Below, one piece after another: positions 20,092-24,069 of a DNA stretch of 24,069 nt (the stretch's first letter is position 1; each line of letters starts with the position of its first letter). The stretch lies in IMG/VR virus record IMGVR_UViG_3300030202_003557, positions 23,157-47,225 of that record; one strand, 5' to 3'. A program made the translations under genes and the position numbers. The notes below the pieces were generated by a model that was not told where the DNA came from, searched no databases, and saw nothing but the letters and a program-made list of their open reading frames with translations. The stretch comes from a virus.

Positions 20092-20121
20092 AATATACGA
20101 ACTAGAATTGTGTTTTCCAAA
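20092..20121 (-). promoter_or_regulatory. Early-type promoter for 20046 gene
   Basis: Minus-strand TTTG (20118-20121), 20-nt spacer beginning GAAAAC and ending TTCG, then TATATTATATC (box TATATT 20092-20097). It begins 3 nt after the stop of the 51-aa gene. Confidence 0.88.
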
Positions 20122-20124
20122 TTC

Positions 20125-20280
20125 CTAAAATACCATAAAATCTATTAACTCCTCTCCTATACCATTTCCATTTTTAGTAATTTCATAGTTTGGATCCATT
20201 CCTGACCCCATACAGTGTTCTACTAAATCATCAATTGATTCAAATTCTTTTTTAAAATAACTACAATTTAAACTATACAT
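20125..20280 (-). CDS. Small 51-aa protein, unknown
   Basis: A short gene: ATG at 20278-20280, TAG at 20125-20127, 51 codons. It starts MYSLNCSYFKKEFESIDDLV and contains EHCMGSGMDPNYEI, then GNGIGEELIDFMVF. Its start overlaps the last 8 nt of the 20273-20497 gene (AATGTATAG contains both ATG and TAG), so it is translationally coupled, with its own A-run (AAATAAAAAAAA) upstream. Its stop lies 3 nt from the next promoter. Function unknown. Confidence 0.8.
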   Translation of the reverse strand: MYSLNCSYFKKEFESIDDLVEHCMGSGMDPNYEITKNGNGIGEELIDFMVF

Positions 20281-20497
20281 TTTTTTTATTTTTATTTGGC
20301 ATTTCTGCTATTCCTTTATCCATTACTTCTGAAATTTCTTCTGTTGAAACTCCACCTTTAGTTATGGGAGCATCTAATAAGATCTTTGCTATCCCCATAG
20401 CTATTCCAAAATCTCCCTCTTTAAGGGCTGATTCTATAAACATAAGCTTATTTTCTTTTGGTAAGCTTAGCAACCAATTTGTTTCTTCTACAGTCAT
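20273..20497 (-). CDS. Small helical protein, unknown function
   Basis: A 74-aa protein, mainly helical: TVEETNWLLSLPKENKLMFI, then EGDFGIAMGIAKILLDAPIT and a Lys/Asn-rich tail. The paired helices resemble a short helical-hairpin repeat, but no family can be named. It is the first gene of the promoter at 20522-20551 and is coupled to the 51-aa gene downstream. Confidence 0.8.
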   Translation of the reverse strand: MTVEETNWLLSLPKENKLMFIESALKEGDFGIAMGIAKILLDAPITKGGVSTEEISEVMDKGIAEMPNKNKKNV

Positions 20498-20521
20498 CTG
20501 ATTAATTTTTTATTATGATAT

Positions 20522-20551
20522 AATATACGAACTAGAAAACTGTTTTCCAAA
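20522..20551 (-). promoter_or_regulatory. Early-type promoter for 20497 gene
   Basis: Minus-strand TTTG (20548-20551), 20-nt spacer beginning GAAAACAG and ending TTCG, then TATATTATATC (box TATATT 20522-20527). The downstream leader is nearly identical to that of the promoter at 20092-20121 for about 15 nt, suggesting duplication. Confidence 0.88.
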
Positions 20552-20566
20552 ATCTACGTTTTAAAA

Positions 20567-20872
20567 CTAACTCCAACTATCAAATATATTGTCGGATGCT
20601 TCATCATATTTACCTTCATCTATCAACTTTTCCGTTTCAAGTTGTTTTTTAAGCCCCATTCCTATGGTCTTTTTTTTAATTTGGTACATATTAACTTCAT
20701 GATACTTGTAGATAGCTCTGTATCTTGGTCCTTCTAACCCAAAGCTTCCTCCTATCATATGATGAATGATTCCTTCAGTTACATTGTTAGTAATTTTACA
20801 TTTGTAGTAGACTGTATCTCCGCTTTGAATGATATTACCTTCACAATCTTCTATTTTGTCAAGTTCTCTCAT
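20567..20872 (-). CDS. Small early protein, possible SH3-like beta domain
   Basis: A 101-aa protein. Residues 8-60 read as a small beta barrel (DCEGNIIQSGDTVYYKCKIT, then EGIIHHMIGGSFGLEG, then RYRAIYKYHEVNMYQI), like SH3-type domains with a GDxVxY start. A helical tail follows (LKKQLETEKLIDEGKYDEAS). The exact family is not recognised. It begins 1 nt after the 20874-21221 gene and shares its promoter. Confidence 0.8.
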   Translation of the reverse strand: MRELDKIEDCEGNIIQSGDTVYYKCKITNNVTEGIIHHMIGGSFGLEGPRYRAIYKYHEVNMYQIKKKTIGMGLKKQLETEKLIDEGKYDEASDNIFDSWS

Positions 20873-20873
20873 T

Positions 20874-21221
20874 TTAATAATCTTTTCTATCTACTTTTGA
20901 AAACATTCGTTTTACTTCATTGACAGTTTCAGTCTCTATAATACCTTCAATCTTTTCATCTATCAATTTATCAACATCGATTCCTAGTTCTAGCATTTGC
21001 TCTTTAAACTTATTATATCCACTATATCCTCCTTCAACAAGCATTCCTAAAAACTTTACATCTACTATATCTGTAAAATCAATGTCTACTCCTACTCCTA
21101 GATCTTTACTTTCATAAGCTATTAATAAATGTGTAACTGTTGCTTCAATAGCATCGTTGTTTCCTACTTTAATTGTGTTTTCTACATTAACTAATAATGA
21201 TTTACTTGTAATTTTTGTCAT
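20874..21221 (-). CDS. Small early protein, unknown function
   Basis: A 115-aa protein starting MTKITSKSLLVNVENTIKVG, with an Ile/Val/Asp-rich middle (DLGVGVDIDFTDIVDVKFLG) and a helical C-terminus (DKLIDEKIEGIIETETVNEV). No motif is recognised. The leader AAAAAAACCAACCAAA precedes the ATG and the promoter box at 21258-21263 is 37 nt upstream; the 20567-20872 gene follows in the same unit. Confidence 0.82.
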   Translation of the reverse strand: MTKITSKSLLVNVENTIKVGNNDAIEATVTHLLIAYESKDLGVGVDIDFTDIVDVKFLGMLVEGGYSGYNKFKEQMLELGIDVDKLIDEKIEGIIETETVNEVKRMFSKVDRKDY

Positions 21222-21257
21222 TTTGGTTGGTTTTTTTATTAATTTTTATTATGATAT

Positions 21258-21287
21258 AATATACGAATGAATTTTGTGTTCTCCAAA
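21258..21287 (-). promoter_or_regulatory. Early-type promoter for 21221 gene
   Basis: Minus-strand TTTG (21284-21287), 20-nt spacer beginning GAGAAC and ending TTCG, then TATATTATATC (box TATATT 21258-21263). Confidence 0.9.
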
Positions 21288-21307
21288 ATCTACGTTTGGT
21301 AGTTGAT

Positions 21308-21646
21308 TTATTTACTATCTTCTTCCTTGAAAAATTGTTCGATTTTTCCTACTAAATTTCTTGCTATTTTCTCTTTACCAGACTTTTCAACACCTCTAGT
21401 AATTAAAATTGTTATTAAATTCTTTAACTTTAAAGTACAAGGGCTACCATATTGATTACTACTAGCATTTTCTTCAAATATTTCTTCTAAATCACATTTA
21501 AAAAATTTAATATCATTAACAGTATAACCTCTAAAGTGGTTTTTTTTATCCACTATTTTGTCAGTTATTTCCTGTGATAAATTATCAACTTGTCTTTTAA
21601 ATTCTGTATTTACTCTAACTTGTATTATTTCGCTTGCTTCACTCAT
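21308..21646 (-). CDS. Small early protein, possible divergent ribbon-helix-helix
   Basis: A 112-aa protein. The start, ASEIIQVRVNTEFKRQVDNL, has the strand-then-helix pattern of ribbon-helix-helix DNA-binding proteins (xIxVRVxxEF..xVdxL). An insertion (residues about 35-65) separates it from a second helical part (LKLKNLITILITRGVEKSG) and a Lys/Glu-rich end. The match is weak, so DNA binding is only suggested. The leader AAAAAACCA sits directly before the ATG; the promoter box at 21690-21695 is 44 nt upstream. Confidence 0.8.
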   Translation of the reverse strand: MSEASEIIQVRVNTEFKRQVDNLSQEITDKIVDKKNHFRGYTVNDIKFFKCDLEEIFEENASSNQYGSPCTLKLKNLITILITRGVEKSGKEKIARNLVGKIEQFFKEEDSK

Positions 21647-21786
21647 TGGTTTTTTACTTTTTTAATTATTATTAATTTTCTTATACGTGAATGTATGAAT
21701 AATTCTCCAGTTCTCCAAATTCCAGATATACTTCGTTGATTTTTTGAAAAACCTGCTCTAAATTTTCTTCTTCTTTCTATTTCCAT
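21643..21786 (-). CDS. Possible 47-aa basic peptide overlapping a promoter
   Basis: A weak candidate. ATG at 21784-21786 lies 4 nt after the stop of the 21791-22306 gene; 47 codons run to TGA at 21643-21645, overlapping the next ATG (ATGA). The product is very basic (MEIERRRKFRAGFSKNQRSI at the start). The promoter at 21690-21719 lies inside this frame, so the second half is constrained by promoter sequence and would be an unusual protein. The exact spacing at both ends is the only support. Confidence 0.3.
   Translation of the reverse strand: MEIERRRKFRAGFSKNQRSISGIWRTGELFIHSRIRKLIIIKKVKNQ
21690..21719 (-). promoter_or_regulatory. Early-type promoter for 21646 gene (variant -7)
   Basis: Minus-strand TTTG (21716-21719), 20-nt spacer beginning GAGAAC, then TACATTCACG (box 21690-21695). 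It is the only copy with TACATT instead of TATATT and with TTCA instead of TTCG before it; probably weaker. Confidence 0.8.
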
Positions 21787-21790
21787 ATCT

Positions 21791-22306
21791 TTATACTATT
21801 TTAAATGCAGATTCAACTGGTCTTCTATATCCTGTAAATCTCATATCATTATTATCTATTAATATTCCATCCTTAATTACTAAAGCATGCTTATGAACAA
21901 GTATTAAATATGTTCCTTTACTAAATTTATTTAAGAATGTTTTAACAGTAAATGCTACTTTCTTATGAGTATATTTAGTGTTATATAATTTACCTCCACT
22001 TTTTGGACTACTTCCTACATACTTAATTGTTCTAGTAGTTGATTTTGGAAATAAACTTAATTGACCCACTTTATTTTCATCTTCTAAAGTAACTTCTTTT
22101 AATGATTTAAGTGTTCCTTTGGTACCTTTAGTACCCTTTTTATCTTTTCTATTGAATGTGGCTTTTACAAAAGCGTGAGCTGTATTATAAGTTACTTCAA
22201 AGGCATTCGATACTGCTCTTACTACACAGTCATTCTTTTCTGCTTTTGCTATTTCACTTCCTTTACTTACTTCATATCCACTTTTAAATACTTTTTGGTC
22301 TAACAT
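21791..22306 (-). CDS. Papain-like-fold (cysteine peptidase-like) early protein
   Basis: A 171-aa protein. AEKNDCVVRAVSNAFEVTYN (22-41) places Cys27 at the start of a helix, and residues 131-152 (GTYLILVHKHALVIKDGILID) give His140 and Asp151/Asn152 on strands. This Cys/His/Asp(Asn) order and spacing match small papain-like phage proteins with a DCVVRA start. Residues 50-75 are a Lys/Gly/Thr-rich insertion (KKGTKGTKGT). If active it could cut a host protein or peptide bond, or remove a conjugate, early in infection; the substrate is unknown. The leader is AAAAAAAACAACCAAATT and the promoter box at 22343-22348 is 37 nt upstream. Confidence 0.78.
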   Translation of the reverse strand: MLDQKVFKSGYEVSKGSEIAKAEKNDCVVRAVSNAFEVTYNTAHAFVKATFNRKDKKGTKGTKGTLKSLKEVTLEDENKVGQLSLFPKSTTRTIKYVGSSPKSGGKLYNTKYTHKKVAFTVKTFLNKFSKGTYLILVHKHALVIKDGILIDNNDMRFTGYRRPVESAFKIV

Positions 22307-22342
22307 AATTTGGTTGTTTTTTTTAATTTTTTAATATACCTG

Positions 22343-22372
22343 AATATACGAAAGAATTCTATAATCTCCAAA
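22343..22372 (-). promoter_or_regulatory. Early-type promoter for 22306 gene
   Basis: Minus-strand TTTG (22369-22372), 20-nt spacer beginning GAGATT and ending TTCG, then TATATTCAGG (box TATATT 22343-22348). Confidence 0.9.
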
Positions 22373-22397
22373 TTCCAAACCAATTTAGCTAGCTCTT

Positions 22398-23186
22398 TTA
22401 TACAAGCTCATTACCGGGGGCTCCAATGTACGTTGAAGGTGTTACTTCATAATCTATAATTGGCTCACTTGTATAAAGAAAAGGTCTTATTTTATTATAT
22501 TCCCTCCAAGCAAATTCACTTAAGTAATCTACTCTTTCCTCAGTAGGTTCTAACATACCTCGCTCTAATATCATTTCAAATACACCTTCTAGAAAAAAGT
22601 TATCAAAGTCAATTAAGCTTGTATAAAAGCTTCCACTACTGTTTTTAGGTAATTGATTATCTAAGCCATCTCTTAAATAACTTACCCACCCATTTCCATA
22701 GAATGGAATTACTTTACTAACTGAATAATCTGAAGCTATTCCTATTAAGTTTAAAACGAAATCAACATCTGATATTTCACTATTTTCCCACATAGTATAG
22801 TTATTGTGAGTCTTAACAATACAGTTTATAAGTTCTTTAATTTCGTGTTTTTGGCTTTCTAGTTCTTCAAATTTATCTTCTTTTACTAAAGAATCAGGGT
22901 GAAAATTTCCAAGAACCATATCTTCCTGATCTGGAATATAATAAAAAAACTTTGCTCGTTTTCCTTTTACATTTGCTTCTACTCTTTTAATAATACCTTT
23001 GGTTAAGCCTCTCCTTAACATATCAGCATATTTCTTATTTGAATGTCCACTACGATTTCTATCATATCCAAATGCTGCTGTTGTAAGCTCATTTTCTGAT
23101 AAAAATGGTTTGCTTCTTAAAGCATCTATCATGCTTTCTACTGAATTTTGTGTACTTCTAGATAATGGGTCTATATAACTTCTCAT
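22398..23186 (-). CDS. Winged-helix-like early protein
   Basis: A 262-aa protein. Residues about 15-88 look like a winged helix: SVESMIDALRSKPFLSENEL, then YADMLRRGLTKGIIKRVEAN as the second and recognition helices, and GKRAKFFYYIP as the wing. Residues about 100-262 are helical and aromatic with no known motif (IGIASDYSVSKVIPFYGNGW; FDNFFLEGVFEMILERGMLE). A DNA-binding regulator of phage or host genes is plausible. The leader AAAAAACCAATTAAA precedes the ATG. It overlaps the 23183-23410 gene by 4 nt (ATGA), in the unit read from 23902-23931. Confidence 0.8.
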   Translation of the reverse strand: MRSYIDPLSRSTQNSVESMIDALRSKPFLSENELTTAAFGYDRNRSGHSNKKYADMLRRGLTKGIIKRVEANVKGKRAKFFYYIPDQEDMVLGNFHPDSLVKEDKFEELESQKHEIKELINCIVKTHNNYTMWENSEISDVDFVLNLIGIASDYSVSKVIPFYGNGWVSYLRDGLDNQLPKNSSGSFYTSLIDFDNFFLEGVFEMILERGMLEPTEERVDYLSEFAWREYNKIRPFLYTSEPIIDYEVTPSTYIGAPGNELV

Positions 23187-23410
23187 TTTAATTGGTTTTT
23201 TATGTTTTTAATATTTTGTTTTGCTTTTTCTATTATTTCTTTATCTTCTTCAGTAGTTCTAGCATCAACAACGTATTCTTCTACCTTGTTGTCTAAAGCC
23301 TCAAAAGCAGCCCTAGCATCTGATAGTGCTTTGGCTGTAGTTAAACCTGGGTTAGCATCGAATGCTAACTCAGCTTCTTTAAATCGTTTTTCTAATTCTA
23401 CTCTTCCCAA
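23183..23410 (-). CDS. Small coiled-coil protein, TTG start
   Basis: A 75-aa helical, Glu/Lys/Ala-rich protein (VELEKRFKEAELAFDANPGL, SDARAAFEALDNKVEEYVVD). There is no ATG in frame; the TTG at 23408-23410 is used. It is supported by AAAAAACCAGAAGA just before it, which matches the A-run plus CCA leader of the other early genes, and by an in-frame stop slightly upstream. It overlaps the 23398-23661 gene by 13 nt and the winged-helix gene by 4 nt. Function unknown. Confidence 0.75.
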   Translation of the reverse strand: MGRVELEKRFKEAELAFDANPGLTTAKALSDARAAFEALDNKVEEYVVDARTTEEDKEIIEKAKQNIKNIKNQLK

Positions 23411-23661
23411 TCTTCTGGTTTTTTAAGAATAGTAGGTGGCTCGTAAACACCTCTACTATTTCTGATTTTATGTTCTGTTCTTTTAATTTCAAATGAATCC
23501 CCTTGAATCATAATTTTACCTCCTTGTTGAAGCATTTTTCTAAAACGTTTTTCTTCATTTTCTGAAAAATCTTTAGATATTTCTATCATTTCTTCTTTGG
23601 AAATTATTTCTCCTTCAAGATAAATTGTAACTTCTTTTCTAATTGATTGTTTACTTAGCAT
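23398..23661 (-). CDS. Small early protein, unknown function
   Basis: An 87-aa protein beginning MLSKQSIRKEVTIYLEGEII, with a charged helical middle (SKEEMIEISKDFSENEEKRF) and a beta-like end (GGKIMIQGDSFEIKRTEHKI, VYEPPTILKKPEDWEE). No motif is recognised. It starts 3 nt after the stop of the 23665-23871 gene and overlaps the next gene by 13 nt, so the four genes from 23871 to 22398 form one compact operon. Confidence 0.8.
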   Translation of the reverse strand: MLSKQSIRKEVTIYLEGEIISKEEMIEISKDFSENEEKRFRKMLQQGGKIMIQGDSFEIKRTEHKIRNSRGVYEPPTILKKPEDWEE

Positions 23662-23664
23662 TAT

Positions 23665-23871
23665 TTAATTTTTAAACATTCTACTTTTCATACAAACTCT
23701 AACTAAATGTAAAAACTCTTTTTGTTTTTCTAGTTTGTTATATTCTCCAGTATATGTAAATTCTTCTTCTCTATCTTCCAAATAAGCCTCTTCAATAATC
23801 AAATCAAATGCATTTAATTTATTTAGTTTACAGATATACTTTTCTTTTTCTAATTCTCTTTCGTATCCCAT
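23665..23871 (-). CDS. Small helical early protein
   Basis: A 68-aa charged, helical protein: MGYERELEKEKYICKLNKLN, then FDLIIEEAYLEDREEEFTYT and LEKQKEFLHLVRVCMKSRMF. No motif is recognised. It is the first gene after the promoter at 23902-23931; the leader AAAAAAAACCAAC runs straight into the ATG. Confidence 0.8.
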   Translation of the reverse strand: MGYERELEKEKYICKLNKLNAFDLIIEEAYLEDREEEFTYTGEYNKLEKQKEFLHLVRVCMKSRMFKN

Positions 23872-23901
23872 GTTGGTTTTTTTTATTTTTTAATATACCT
23901 G

Positions 23902-23931
23902 AATATACGAAGGGAATATCAATTCTCCAAA
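23902..23931 (-). promoter_or_regulatory. Early-type promoter for 23871 operon
   Basis: Minus-strand TTTG (23928-23931), 20-nt spacer beginning GAGAAT and ending TTCG, then TATATTCAGG (box TATATT 23902-23907). The -33 box lies within the last codons of the partial gene at the right edge. Confidence 0.9.
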
Positions 23932-24069
23932 TTCCCCAAACCTAATTCGCTTTTTGTATCCTCTAAATGGACAAGAAATTTTATATGTTCAATAAATTCT
24001 TCAACTCTCACTGATGATTTACCTTCATAGTTAGTACTTCTAAATGGGTTTGAAGAGTGACTTCCAACA
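23919..24069 (-). CDS. Partial gene, C-terminus only
   Basis: A frame enters from the right edge (first full codon at 24066-24068) and runs 49 codons to TGA at 23919-23921. The visible part includes NPFRSTNYEGKSSVRVEEFI, then EHIKFLVHLEDTKSELGLG. It looks like a real helical protein end, not noncoding sequence. Its last codons contain the -33 box (AATTTGGAGAAT) of the promoter for the next operon, so gene and promoter overlap. The family cannot be judged from the fragment. Confidence 0.7.
   Translation of the reverse strand, partial: VGSHSSNPFRSTNYEGKSSVRVEEFIEHIKFLVHLEDTKSELGLGNLEN

Noticed and set aside
13631-23931. CRISPR-like array from the repeated promoter element
   Set aside because: Copies are 0.3-2.7 kb apart, contain a variable 20-nt core flanked by fixed boxes, and each precedes a gene; they are promoters.

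Overview
The window looks like part of the genome of a lytic, T4-like contractile-tailed phage infecting a member of the Bacteroidota, probably of the Flavobacteriia type. The phage call rests on a gp55-type late sigma factor, a baseplate hub/spike/peptidase set, a highly acidic prohead-core-like protein and an endolysin. The host call rests on promoters with the Bacteroidota layout (-33 TTTG, -7 TATATTCA-like), A-rich leaders in place of Shine-Dalgarno sites, and an AT-rich composition. Every credible gene lies on the minus strand, so transcription runs from high to low coordinates.

Left part (1-11,050), the late or virion module. In transcription order it holds: an endolysin (10179-11045), a Lys/Glu-rich protein, a small unknown protein, a 622-aa structural protein with an adhesin-like N-terminus, two short proteins with IKEE helices (one very acidic, prohead-core-like) and a terminator. 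It continues with a small protein, an HD phosphohydrolase, a membrane-anchored coiled-coil protein, the gp55-like sigma factor, a small conserved-looking protein and a baseplate set (OB-fold hub, M15-like degenerate peptidase, spike, long helical protein). Genes are packed with 0-15 nt gaps or short overlaps. The few wider gaps carry an ATATTTAT motif that could be the gp55-dependent late promoter.

Middle (11,030-16,930): a CobT-like protein combining a HEASH metal site with a VWA domain, two small unknown proteins, a UV-damage endonuclease (UVDE), small membrane proteins, a T5orf172/GIY-YIG protein, and a lipoprotein resembling Bacteroidota cell-surface proteins.

Right part (16,920-24,069), an early or host-takeover module of many small unknown proteins. 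It is punctuated by near-identical promoters: twelve copies between 13.6 and 23.9 kb, all with exactly 20 nt between TTTG and TATATT. Many genes here also share an A-run plus CCAA(C) leader just before the start codon. Recognisable members are a papain-like-fold candidate (21791-22306) and a winged-helix-like protein (22398-23186). Several genes too short for routine calling are described (17354-17530, 16923-17075, 20125-20280), plus partial genes at both edges.

Four gene-poor stretches (14834-15070, 17241-17340, 17613-17787, 18535-19030) are full of inverted repeats and look like structured RNAs or cis-acting DNA. The most striking is an imperfect palindrome at 18564-18644 with about 29 base pairs, nested in a second stem (18535-18684) that reaches the -33 box of an early promoter. 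This is the best candidate here for something undescribed.
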